Source of the DNA: Anaerolinea sp.
GTDB taxonomy: Bacteria; Chloroflexota; Anaerolineae; Anaerolineales; Villigracilaceae
Direction of reading: 5' to 3'
DNA length: 55,273 bases
NCBI GenBank assembly: GCA_020047815.1
Contig: JAIFNG010000098.1
Span: 1-55,273 of the forward strand
In this document: in pieces, positions 35,404 through 42,944 of the stretch
Layout of the letters: every line of letters starts with the position of its first letter
Numbering within the stretch: the first letter of the stretch is position 1
Notes under the pieces: model-generated
The model's database searches: none
The model's input: the letters and a program-made list of their open reading frames with translations, nothing else
What the model was told of the DNA's origin: nothing
Translations under genes and position numbers: made by a program

Positions 35404-35519
35404 AACATTTTCTTTGCTTCACAATAAAGTGATCACAGCTTCAATACGATAAAAGTCTTATTCAGAAATCAGGCCTGCCTGTACACTGAAAGAAACCGAA
35501 CTGACCTTCGTGAGCAACC

Positions 35520-35828
35520 ATGGCATCCAAACCGTTTCAAACCACCGATGAAAAACTTCGAGCTGCGATCTTATCCCGTTTTGCAGCGGATGACCGCACT
35601 GCTTATGCCAACCTGCGCGTGGGTGTGCTGAACAGAATGGCCCACTTAGCGGGCGTGGTGGCTTCCATCGAACTTCGTATCATTGCAGCGGAGCTGGCTC
35701 AGGGTACGCCAGGTATCCTTGTTGTTACAAACCGCATCGAAGTGCCTGACGTGCCCAGCCCTGTGAGAACCATCAATCTGAACTTGAAGAAAGATAATAT
35801 CGGAAAACCCAAAAAGGAATCTTTATGA
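35520..35828 (+). CDS. BON-domain protein, small
   Basis: 102 aa. A single BON-like domain: DEKLRAAILSRFAADDRTAY, LRVGVLNRMAHLAGVVASIE and then LAQGTPGILVVTNRIEVPD follow the usual helix-strand pattern with its 'V-x-L-x-G-x-V' centre. No signal peptide or membrane helix is seen, so it is probably cytoplasmic, unlike OsmY. It overlaps a 14-codon mini-frame by ATGA that leads into the CopD-like gene. Confidence 0.7.
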   Translation: MASKPFQTTDEKLRAAILSRFAADDRTAYANLRVGVLNRMAHLAGVVASIELRIIAAELAQGTPGILVVTNRIEVPDVPSPVRTINLNLKKDNIGKPKKESL

Positions 35829-35869
35829 AAATCATCAAAACTTTTCAAGTCACAGAGTCATCCACATGA
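35825..35869 (+). CDS. 14-codon coupling ORF
   Basis: ATG at 35825 overlaps the BON-gene stop and the TGA at 35867-35869 overlaps the ATG of the CopD-like gene; both joints are ATGA. AAGGA lies 7 nt upstream. The peptide is MKIIKTFQVTESST. It looks like a translational bridge rather than a functional peptide. The CopD-like start has no good ribosome binding site of its own, which supports coupling. Confidence 0.45.
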   Translation: MKIIKTFQVTESST

Positions 35870-36345
35870 CCCCGCAAACTATTGTCTTTGCTCTGGTCTC
35901 GTTTTTCCATGACCTGTTCACCGCCATCTGGATGGGCGGACTGCTTGTCACCGTTTTGGCATACCTGCCCGCCGTCAAAAACGCGCTCGGCGCGGGTCCG
36001 CAAGTCAAGAAGGTGATGATGGAATTTCAGAAGCGACAAAGCGTCTGGGTTTACGTCAGCATGGCGGGCTTGATCCTGACTGGCTTGCTGATGACCAACC
36101 GCAGCCCGCAGTTTGAGTCGCTGTTTAGGTTTGGCAACCCGTATTCGGTGGCATTATCCATCAAACACATTCTGGTCATCGCCATGATTGGCGTTTCCCT
36201 CTACCGTGTCCTCGGACGTTCCACGATGACGCCCGAAAAGGAACGCCTGAACATGAAACTTTTATTAATTAACGCCGCGCTGGCTGTGCTGGTTCTGCTG
36301 ACTAGCGGATTCACGGCGGCCCTCGCCAGACCGCTCGGCGTATAA
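35866..36345 (+). CDS. CopD-like membrane protein
   Basis: 159 aa with four hydrophobic helices. LVSFFHDLFTAIWMGGLLVT at the N terminus, ALSIKHILVIAMIGVSLYRV in the third helix and the closing TSGFTAALARP resemble the CopD/DUF-type four-helix proteins whose histidines can bind heme or copper. Copper or heme handling would suit a heme-copper-like protein nearby, but this is inference. Translation is probably coupled to the BON gene through a 14-codon frame. Confidence 0.65.
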   Translation: MTPQTIVFALVSFFHDLFTAIWMGGLLVTVLAYLPAVKNALGAGPQVKKVMMEFQKRQSVWVYVSMAGLILTGLLMTNRSPQFESLFRFGNPYSVALSIKHILVIAMIGVSLYRVLGRSTMTPEKERLNMKLLLINAALAVLVLLTSGFTAALARPLGV

Positions 36346-36360
36346 AAAGGAGAATGAAAC

Positions 36361-37167
36361 ATGAAAAACAATTACAAACTTGGGGCGGCACTATCCGTGC
36401 TCGGCATTTTGGCAGGGCTTCTGTGCCTATATTTTCTGGCAGATACCTACAACACCGTCATCCATACCCACTTCAACGCTGGCGATTGGGAAGAGAGCAA
36501 CACCGTGCGGATCGTCTATGCGGTGCTTGGCTGGCTGGGAACCGCCGCTGGTGCGCTCTCTGTCGCTGTTTTGTGGGGATTCCTGAACAAGCAGGATTGG
36601 GCATGGTTTTGGGGAGCGGTGGCGGGGACGATTCTCCTGCTGGCTGGATTCTTCCCCATAATCCCCGCCGCTGACAGCGGGTTGCCCATCCCCACGCTTT
36701 GGGTCTTCCTTTTGGCGGCTGTCTTGTGGTTCGGAATGCTCTTTGTTGGCGGCGTCAGCGGCAAGATCATCACACTGACCTTTATCGCAGGGCTGGCATA
36801 CGTTTTGACTTTCATAGACGGCGTGGCTCCGCTTTCCAAATTTCAGACCACCTTCCAGTCGGCAGAGACATTCGTCGAAAACCCGAATGCCTTTTGGAAT
36901 GGGATGTACATCATTTCCCAACAGATCAATTGGTGGGGTGCGGCAGCTTGGGCGATGTTTATTTTTGGCGCATTCAAGCGGAAGTCGTGGGCTGTCCCCG
37001 TGGGAATCTTCGCCGCAGTCATGTCGATGATCGGCGGCTACCCAATGGGGATCCATAACGTGGCCGAGGCACAACGCTTTTCGATGTTCCTTCCCGCACC
37101 AATTCTCAGCACTGCACTGCTCATTTTCTTGTTGCTGCCATCAACGAAAAAAATTATCGAAGAATAG
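36361..37167 (+). CDS. Polytopic membrane protein, probably distant member of cluster family A
   Basis: 268 aa, about seven to eight hydrophobic helices. It shares the plan of the three earlier proteins: a polar loop after helix 1, LAGFFPIIPAADSGLPIPTL in the middle, and a late IFGAFKRKSWAVPVGIFAAV then MSMIGGYPMGIHNV. This mirrors the 'SIPLLAM-K-KxGW' stretch and following helix of members 1-3. Similarity is low and judged by eye. AAGGAG precedes the ATG. Function unknown. Confidence 0.6.
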   Translation: MKNNYKLGAALSVLGILAGLLCLYFLADTYNTVIHTHFNAGDWEESNTVRIVYAVLGWLGTAAGALSVAVLWGFLNKQDWAWFWGAVAGTILLLAGFFPIIPAADSGLPIPTLWVFLLAAVLWFGMLFVGGVSGKIITLTFIAGLAYVLTFIDGVAPLSKFQTTFQSAETFVENPNAFWNGMYIISQQINWWGAAAWAMFIFGAFKRKSWAVPVGIFAAVMSMIGGYPMGIHNVAEAQRFSMFLPAPILSTALLIFLLLPSTKKIIEE

Positions 37168-37194
37168 ACAATACCAGCAGGCGGCAGGTCAAAT

Positions 37195-37242
37195 TGTGAT
37201 TTATGTCACAGAAATTAGATCAACTTTGTGCAATAATTCACG
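37195..37242. promoter_or_regulatory. Tandem CRP-type operator sites
   Basis: TGTGATTTATGTCACA at 37195-37210 is a perfect match to the CRP consensus TGTGA-N6-TCACA. A weaker copy, TGTGCAATAATTCACG at 37227-37242, has its centre 32 bp away, about three helical turns. Both precede the membrane gene that starts at 37287. Two of the three local regulators carry CRP-type recognition helices. Confidence 0.65.
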
Positions 37243-37286
37243 ATAACAGGCTTTGAAAGCCTGAAATCAAAAAGGAGAATGTACAA

Positions 37287-37895
37287 ATGGCACCAATCAA
37301 AGATATTATTTTCCTACTCTTGACTGGCGGACTCGCCGCCTACCTCTGCTGGTATTTTTATCAGAGGTATAACCTCCACAAAGCACTGCACAACATCTAC
37401 TATCTGATGGGATTTGCAGTGCTTCTAGTTTCGGGACTGCTGCTCATCTTCCTCTCCTTGGGAATTCTATCCTCGCCCTATGTGTTGACTGTCGCCAGCC
37501 TGATCCCGCTGGGCATTTCGATGGGGCTCGCAGAAGAATATTTCCCGAAATGGAAGACCTATTTCAAGTGGTTTGCGGCGATCGGCTTTCTGGCAATTTC
37601 CATCACGAGTATCGGCGGCATGGACTCTCTCAAGAAGATCGCTGTTCCGCTCTTTCATGGCATTGCGGGATTGGTTATCTTCCTCGGACCCTTTTTCGCC
37701 AAAGGTGCACCGAAAGGATTCTTCTGGGTCGGCATCGGCGGGGTTTTGATCGGACTTGGCGGTATTGCGCTGGCTTTCATCTCGCTCGGCAAGCAATTGC
37801 TGTTCTTCAGCCCTGATTTTGTCATGCTTATCCTCACCCCCTTGCTGTTCCTAATGGCAGGTGCATTTGCATTAGGGTTCACGAAAAAAGGATAA
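37287..37895 (+). CDS. Polytopic membrane protein, cluster family B, member 1
   Basis: 202 aa with about six or seven hydrophobic helices. It shares with the 41469 gene: LLVSGLLLIFLSLGILSSP, a central IAVPLFHGIAGLVIFLGPFF, and FFWVGIGGVLIGLGGIALAF then a GK pair before the last helix. The conserved His in FHGIAG lies within a helix and could bind a metal or heme. A good AAGGAG ribosome binding site and the CRP-like tandem site lie upstream. Family not recognised. Confidence 0.65.
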   Translation: MAPIKDIIFLLLTGGLAAYLCWYFYQRYNLHKALHNIYYLMGFAVLLVSGLLLIFLSLGILSSPYVLTVASLIPLGISMGLAEEYFPKWKTYFKWFAAIGFLAISITSIGGMDSLKKIAVPLFHGIAGLVIFLGPFFAKGAPKGFFWVGIGGVLIGLGGIALAFISLGKQLLFFSPDFVMLILTPLLFLMAGAFALGFTKKG

Positions 37896-37947
37896 ATTCA
37901 CTTACCCCTTCCTCGCAGCGGGGAAAGAGCAGGAGGTAAGGCTGAAT

Positions 37948-38004
37948 TTGACATTTAGCAAAGACCGCTGACCCGCCTCGTGATAGTATGTGGAAAACAT
38001 CACA
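37948..38004. promoter_or_regulatory. FNR-like and CRP-like sites before the histidine-rich 12-helix gene
   Basis: TTGACATTTAGCAA (37948-37961) resembles the 14-bp FNR-type box seen at 31710. TGTGGAAAACATCACA (37989-38004) is one base from the CRP consensus. Their centres are 42 bp apart (four helical turns), and the second ends 41 bp before the ATG at 38045. Each alone is modest evidence. Confidence 0.5.
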
Positions 38005-38044
38005 GCCGGGTCAGTGGCTTAATCTCAATTTTGGAGGTAAAAGA

Positions 38045-39580
38045 ATGCAAGCATTTTCAAGGCGGTTGGATTATCTCTTCCGCTCCACGCGCGGGCTGAC
38101 ATTGGTCGCCATTGCGACGGTGTCCATCATCACAGCCATCTTCGGCACACTGTCGGGTCCCATGGTGGAGTGGGGGATAAGAGATATTACGGTGAACGGG
38201 CTTGGCATGGACTTGCTGGAAGCCGAGCGCGAGGGGCGCATTATCATGCTATATCACACCATTGCCATGACCATCCTCGCCATCGAAGTTTACTTCATGA
38301 CTGAGATTTTGCCGATGAAACGCCATGAGCAGGTCATCATCAATGGCACCATCACCGTCGGTTACCTGACAGCAGTTATCTTTGGACTATTGTTCTCCTA
38401 CTGGGGACATAACTTCACTTATCATGGCTTGTTTTTGGTTGGACAGTCACTGGTCTTTTTTGCGGGCATCCTGTTGATGGTGGCGCTCTCGCCCTGGAAA
38501 AAAGAATATCGTCTGGAAAAAGATTCGCCCTATGCCCACACCAAAGGCGGCGTGGATATGGAACGCATGGCATTCTTCGTCATGGCGATCGCCGCACTTA
38601 TTTCCGCCTCCTTCGGTGCAGTAACTGGTTCTTTTTGGAGCAACGGACACGAAACATTCCTTGGCGAAGACTTGATCCGTGTGGCACACAAGACCTTATT
38701 GCAAAAAGCCATCATCGGACACCTGCACATCATGCTAACCCTGGTGGCAGTCGGGATCACGCTCATCGTCGGACACTGGATGAAGTTCAAAGGCATCCTG
38801 CATAAAATTGCCATGCCAACAATGGTGCTTGGCATTATCGGCACAACCTTTGGCGCCCTTTCGGTTGTCTGGCTGGAGTGGGCACATAACATCATTTACG
38901 TTGGCTCGACATTCATCATGCTGGCGGCTTTATTCTACGTTATCTACACCTGGGACGCACTTATCAAGGAAGGCACGGCGGGCATAAAGAAACCCAACTT
39001 CTTCCAAAAAATGGGTGCGCTACTGAAAGACCCTCTCAAGTTTGGTCCCGGCTGGCAAATGGTCTTCATGAATTTTACGGTCAGCGGAGTGGGCATTTTC
39101 CTTGCCATCAAACTGGAGGAGATCTTCCGCGTCTGGCCTCACCGCGAGGAGCGCATCACGCTCACAGGTCACTGGCATATCCTTGCTGCGCTCATCGCCA
39201 CCATCATCCTGATGTACTTTGCCGACCTATCCGGTTTGAAAGGCAAAGTCCGCAAATGGTTTGGCTGGCTGCTTATCATCATGTCTGACATTGCGTTTGC
39301 CTCTGCAACCATCTTTTCGATGAAACGCCTGTTTGTGGATGAGACCAACCAACAGGGGATAGTGAATACTCTCATGTTGTTAATGGATCTGGGACTAGGC
39401 ATTATTTTGATCGTGCTTGCCATATTCCTGATCTGGAGACTTTACGATCTGTTCCAAGAAAGAGGTTACTGGTTCAAGGAATTTTCAACCGAAAAGAAAC
39501 TCAGCGCTGAAGCAGAAATTATTGAGCAGAAGCTAAAGCTGGAAGAATTAAATGCCATCCTGAAAGAGGTGTCGAAATGA
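38045..39580 (+). CDS. Histidine-rich polytopic membrane protein with threefold internal repeat, heme-copper-oxidase-like
   Basis: 511 aa, about 12 hydrophobic helices. Three segments repeat: about 28-95, 183-250 and 340-400. Each has a small-residue helix, a polar loop, and a helix with His pairs: LYHTIAMTILAIEVYF, AIIGHLHIMLTLVAVGITL and TLTGHWHILAALIATIILMY. Units 1 and 2 also share a following helix, YWGHNFTYHG and EWAHNIIYVG. Total in-membrane His candidates: 71, 122, 127, 226, 228, 244, 281, 376, 378. The HxH pairs and threefold 12-helix plan recall subunit I of heme-copper oxidases and NorB. However, HPEVY, HH and other classical motifs are absent, so this is not a standard oxidase. 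GGAGG precedes the ATG. It overlaps the next gene by 4 nt. Confidence 0.6.
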   Translation: MQAFSRRLDYLFRSTRGLTLVAIATVSIITAIFGTLSGPMVEWGIRDITVNGLGMDLLEAEREGRIIMLYHTIAMTILAIEVYFMTEILPMKRHEQVIINGTITVGYLTAVIFGLLFSYWGHNFTYHGLFLVGQSLVFFAGILLMVALSPWKKEYRLEKDSPYAHTKGGVDMERMAFFVMAIAALISASFGAVTGSFWSNGHETFLGEDLIRVAHKTLLQKAIIGHLHIMLTLVAVGITLIVGHWMKFKGILHKIAMPTMVLGIIGTTFGALSVVWLEWAHNIIYVGSTFIMLAALFYVIYTWDALIKEGTAGIKKPNFFQKMGALLKDPLKFGPGWQMVFMNFTVSGVGIFLAIKLEEIFRVWPHREERITLTGHWHILAALIATIILMYFADLSGLKGKVRKWFGWLLIIMSDIAFASATIFSMKRLFVDETNQQGIVNTLMLLMDLGLGIILIVLAIFLIWRLYDLFQERGYWFKEFSTEKKLSAEAEIIEQKLKLEELNAILKEVSK

Positions 39581-40527
39581 AACGGGCACTCTTCATATTG
39601 AGCCTTATTACGCTTACAATTGGCGCCTGTGCACCCGCCCCAAACATTGGAGCCATCACGCCCCCGTATATCGACCCGGGTGTCGATCCTGAATCCTGGG
39701 CAGTTATCCCTGCTGGAGAATTCCCCCATGGTCAGCACGACCACATGACAACAGTGGATTATGACTACGAAATGATGGTTACAGATGTGACAAATGAACA
39801 ATACGCCCGTTTCCTGAATGAAGCCATCACCGATGGAACCGTCCACGTCGGCGAGGTGGACGTGGAAGCAGGCGAACAAGCCTGGATGGTGGAAGGCGCA
39901 TACGGAAGTTATCCTGGTGACCCATTCGATGGCTACAAACATGAGGAAGAGATCAAGGCTGGTGATAAACTCTACGTCCCCACGCAAGCCGAAGGCCTGC
40001 GCTTGACCGAAGCGGCCGGCGTGTTCTCATCCATCCCGGAATATGCAAATCATCCCATGACGATGGTCACATGGTTTGGTGCGAACAGTTATTGTAATTA
40101 CTATGGCTGGAGGCTACCATCTGAAATTGAATGGGAAAAAGCAGCGCGTGGCACAGAATTTGCCAGCGGTTATGGATACCCCTTCCCCTGGGGTGAACAT
40201 ATTGAACGTAACAATGCCAACTACTATTCTTCGTCTGATCTGTTCGAGAAGATGTATGGCAAACTTGGCAACACCACCCCCGTTGGTTTCTTCAATGGCA
40301 AGACCTACGACGGTTACGAAACGCTCGACTCTGCCAGCCCGTATGGCTTGTATGATATGGCAGGTAACGTCTGGCAATGGACAGGTGACGACTATCCCGA
40401 CCAGCACTATCGCTACATGCGCGGCGGCAGTTTCTTCACTTATGAAGTTGATTTGCGCGTCTGGAAGAACAACTCTGCGGGACCACAATATTTCAGCCCG
40501 GCAGTCGGCTTCCGCTGCGCACGGTGA
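39577..40527 (+). CDS. SUMF1/FGE-like lipoprotein without catalytic cysteines
   Basis: 316 aa. A lipoprotein signal (ALFILSLITLTIGAC, Cys about 17) puts it outside the membrane. The sulfatase-modifying-factor fold follows: VTNEQYARFLNEA, PMTMVTWFGANSYCNYYGWR, LPSEIEWEKAARG, PYGLYDMAGNVWQWTGDD, MRGGSFFTYEVDLRV and the terminal PAVGFRCAR. The two catalytic Cys of formylglycine-generating enzyme, expected just after RGGSF, are replaced by a TYEVDLRV stretch, so oxidase activity is not expected. Related FGE-like proteins (NirV and others) accompany copper reductases. It overlaps the 12-helix gene (ATGA), suggesting a complex with it. Confidence 0.85.
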   Translation: MKRALFILSLITLTIGACAPAPNIGAITPPYIDPGVDPESWAVIPAGEFPHGQHDHMTTVDYDYEMMVTDVTNEQYARFLNEAITDGTVHVGEVDVEAGEQAWMVEGAYGSYPGDPFDGYKHEEEIKAGDKLYVPTQAEGLRLTEAAGVFSSIPEYANHPMTMVTWFGANSYCNYYGWRLPSEIEWEKAARGTEFASGYGYPFPWGEHIERNNANYYSSSDLFEKMYGKLGNTTPVGFFNGKTYDGYETLDSASPYGLYDMAGNVWQWTGDDYPDQHYRYMRGGSFFTYEVDLRVWKNNSAGPQYFSPAVGFRCAR

Positions 40528-40595
40528 TCTTGAGTGATTGCTATTTGGGGCAGGTTATAAGCCTGTCCCAAAATTAGTTCTGATGGAGCAACAAC

Positions 40596-41463
40596 ATGAA
40601 GACCCTCTTCGCTAAACTACATCTCTACCTGCCGCTTATCAAAGGCTTGCAAACTGGATTGCTGATCGCCACTGGCCTGGCTGGTTACATGAGTGCCCGC
40701 TGTCCGCTCTTTAATATGGGAACCATTGCGGGACTGTTTGTCAGCCTATTCCTGTCAATAAGTGGGAGCACAGTTCTCAACATGTGGTATGACCGCGATA
40801 TCGATGCCAAAATGGGGCGCACAAAACAACGTCCACTTTCAAGTGGCGCGGTAAGTGGAGGTGAAGTCTTGCGGCTCGGGTTAACCCTTTCCCTGCTCGG
40901 TGTTGGTCTGGCAGTTGCAATGGATCCGCTCTACGGACTGATCATCTTTGCGGGTCTTTTTTTTGACGTGGTGGTTTACACCATCTGGCTCAAACGCAAA
41001 ACCTGCTGGAGTATCGTCTGGGGCGGTATTTCAGGCGGGATGCCGATACGGGATGCCGATACTTGCCGGACGTGTGCTGGGGTTGGGAGGCTTCGACTGG
41101 ATCGGTATTATTCTCTCCCTGGGCATACTCTTCTGGATCCCCACGCACATCCTGACCTTCAGCATGAGGTACCACAACGATTACAAGGCAGCGGGTGTGC
41201 CGACTTTTCCATCCACGTATAGTTTCGGTGTTACTCGCACGATCATTGCCGTGTCCAGTGTCCTTGCGGCTCTTGCCATGGGAATTGCAGGCTGGGGGAT
41301 TGGCATGACCTTCGGTTATCTGCGCATCCTGATCGTGTTGTCAAGCGGTCTGCTTACACTGGCAATTGCCACCATGCTGCGTCCCTCAGAACAGGTGAAC
41401 TTTGGATTGTTCAAATACGCCTCGCTTTATATGCTCAGTTCGATGGTTCTGATCATGGCGTAA
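40596..41463 (+). pseudogene. cyoE: Protoheme IX farnesyltransferase (heme O synthase) family, frameshifted
   Basis: UbiA-superfamily prenyltransferase. The first frame gives NMWYDRDIDAKMGRTKQRPL (the DxxxD prenyl-diphosphate motif, about 66-85) up to GGISGGMPI (about residue 142-150). The second frame continues with LAGRVLGLGGFDW, WIPTHILTFSMRYHNDYKAA and GVPTFPSTYSFGVTRTI, the second conserved motif. The break is a perfect 13-bp tandem duplication (41037-41062). Removing one copy restores a single frame of about 284 codons, normal length for CyoE. As read, the product is cut to 208 aa with a scrambled end. Possible causes: a true mutation, a phase-variable slippage site, or an assembly error. 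Its role, making heme O for heme-copper enzymes, matches the neighbour two genes upstream. Confidence 0.85.
41037..41062 (+). repeat. 13-bp perfect tandem duplication causing frameshift
   Basis: GGGATGCCGATAC occurs twice in direct succession inside the cyoE-like gene. One copy encodes the conserved GMPI segment; the extra copy shifts the frame by +1. Confidence 0.95.
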
Positions 41464-41468
41464 ATCAA

Positions 41469-42074
41469 ATGAAAATGTCAATCCTCGATCGTGTTCTGCT
41501 TTTCATCACTGGCTTGCTTGCTGCCTATCAGATCGCCTTTGTGATAGACGGCTTCTCCACCCTGCCACTCATTGCATACACCATTGCATTCGGTGTTCTG
41601 CTCGTCTCAGGGCTCCTGATCATTCTTCTCGGATTTGAAGTTTTAGACAGTCCTATTGTTGTAATTGTTGCAACTATGATTCCCTTAAATCTTTCTCTGG
41701 GACTCGCCTGGCAGAATCTTGCATCCTACAAGGTCATGTACCTTGTCTTTGTCATTGTCGGATTTTTAGCAATCATCATCACCCGCTCATTGCCCATGCC
41801 CGGTCAAATACCGACCCTCGTCCTTGCCCTCGTTCATGGCATCGCTGGTATGACCATTTTCCTGCTGCCCATCATCCTATCCATGCAAGGACAGACAACC
41901 CCGTTCTTCTCCCTTATCGGCATCGGTGGCGCATTGATCGGTATCGGAGGATTATTGCTCTCATTTCTTAAAATGGGCAAACCGATATTATCAAGAGAAA
42001 CGATCTTCAGAGTTTTGCCAGGGCTCTTATTGCTAATGACAGTCTGTTTTGTAGCAGGCTTCAAATACGGATAA
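41469..42074 (+). CDS. Polytopic membrane protein, cluster family B, member 2
   Basis: 201 aa, about six or seven hydrophobic helices. Aligns along its length with the 37287 protein: FGVLLVSGLLIILLGFEVLDSP, LALVHGIAGMTIFLLPI, and SLIGIGGALIGIGGLLLSFL followed by GK. The in-helix His of VHGIAG is kept. It starts 5 nt after the cyoE-like stop, so the two are in one operon. Function unknown. Confidence 0.65.
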   Translation: MKMSILDRVLLFITGLLAAYQIAFVIDGFSTLPLIAYTIAFGVLLVSGLLIILLGFEVLDSPIVVIVATMIPLNLSLGLAWQNLASYKVMYLVFVIVGFLAIIITRSLPMPGQIPTLVLALVHGIAGMTIFLLPIILSMQGQTTPFFSLIGIGGALIGIGGLLLSFLKMGKPILSRETIFRVLPGLLLLMTVCFVAGFKYG

Positions 42075-42086
42075 TCAGAGTTAAGA

Positions 42087-42533
42087 ATGTCCATACTCTT
42101 ACTGCTCAAATCTCTGCGCGGTGAAATGAAAAAAAGCCGCTTCAAAATTTGGCTGCGCGCCTTCCTGTTTATTCAGTTTTCTGCAATATTCAGTTTCTAT
42201 TTCGTCCGTGACATCGCGCGTGGATATTTTACCTGGGGGTGGGTCGCACTGTTGTTTACGCTGTTTATTCCTGTGGGTTTTTTGATGAGTTTGATCGTCC
42301 CAATGAAAGCAGACCTCGAACAACAAGCCGTCACCCTTTCACTTGACCGTGTCTATCTCTTTTTGATCTGGCTGCTGGTCATCGCCAAACTCATTGCGGG
42401 GCGTCTCCCTGCATATATTTCGACTGCCGATTTTATTATGTGCGTCATCCTGGGAATTATGTTTGGGCGGCTGGGCGGCATCGGGCTGCGGGTGCGTCAC
42501 CTCAAAATTCAATATGGTTTTATAAACACTTAA
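42087..42533 (+). CDS. Membrane protein, hypothetical
   Basis: 148 aa with about four hydrophobic helices and a basic N terminus (SLRGEMKKSRFKIWLRAFLF). The ATG at 42126, giving MKKSRFKIW, is a possible alternative start. No family recognised. It lies between a family-B membrane protein and a DUF423 protein, with gaps of 12 and 6 nt, so it is part of the same transcription unit. Confidence 0.55.
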   Translation: MSILLLLKSLRGEMKKSRFKIWLRAFLFIQFSAIFSFYFVRDIARGYFTWGWVALLFTLFIPVGFLMSLIVPMKADLEQQAVTLSLDRVYLFLIWLLVIAKLIAGRLPAYISTADFIMCVILGIMFGRLGGIGLRVRHLKIQYGFINT

Positions 42534-42539
42534 GAACAA

Positions 42540-42920
42540 ATGAAAAATATGACCAACGCTTTCTTCTCAATTGGCGCCATCCTTGCCGCTGTTTCAGTGG
42601 CAATGGGCTCCTTTGCCGCACATGGCGCAACCAAATTCATGAGTGCAGATCAACTCACCTGGATGGAAAAAGCAACCCGCTACAATATGTACCACGCCCT
42701 GGCTTTATTTGCCGTTGCCTGGGCCCTTACCCGCTGGACTTCACAGACTGGCCTGCTAACCATGGCAGGTTGGTTATTTGTCACAGGGATCGCGCTTTTC
42801 TCAGGCAGTTTATACATCATGGCTTTTTCTGACCTGCAGTTGGGGTACATCACCCCCGCTGGCGGGGTGGCATTCATCCTTGGCTGGGTCCTGCTCGCAA
42901 TCGCCGCCAGGAAAAGTTAA
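42540..42920 (+). CDS. DUF423 family membrane protein
   Basis: 126 aa, four hydrophobic helices. The family signature is clear: AMGSFAAHGA near the N terminus, a YNMYHALALFAVAW helix, GWLFVTGIALFSGSLYIMAF and YITPAGGVAFILGWVLLA. Known as YgdD/YwdK; the molecular function is not established. It lies 6 nt after the previous gene. Confidence 0.9.
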   Translation: MKNMTNAFFSIGAILAAVSVAMGSFAAHGATKFMSADQLTWMEKATRYNMYHALALFAVAWALTRWTSQTGLLTMAGWLFVTGIALFSGSLYIMAFSDLQLGYITPAGGVAFILGWVLLAIAARKS

Positions 42921-42944
42921 ATTCGGACATTTTTTTATTTATGG

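Noticed and set aside
35420..35460. GTGATCAC palindrome as a Crp/Fnr site before the BON gene
   Set aside because: Half-sites are in the wrong orientation and spacing for CRP or FNR; too short to claim.
36427..37074. 215-aa minus-strand frame
   Set aside because: Antisense to the 268-aa membrane protein, polar and irregular, typical of a shadow of a hydrophobic gene.
34564..40527. Nitrous oxide or nitric oxide reductase cluster
   Set aside because: NapH-like and FGE-like proteins suggest denitrification, but no NosZ, NirK, NirS or NorB signature is present, and HPEVY/HH motifs are missing in the 12-helix protein.
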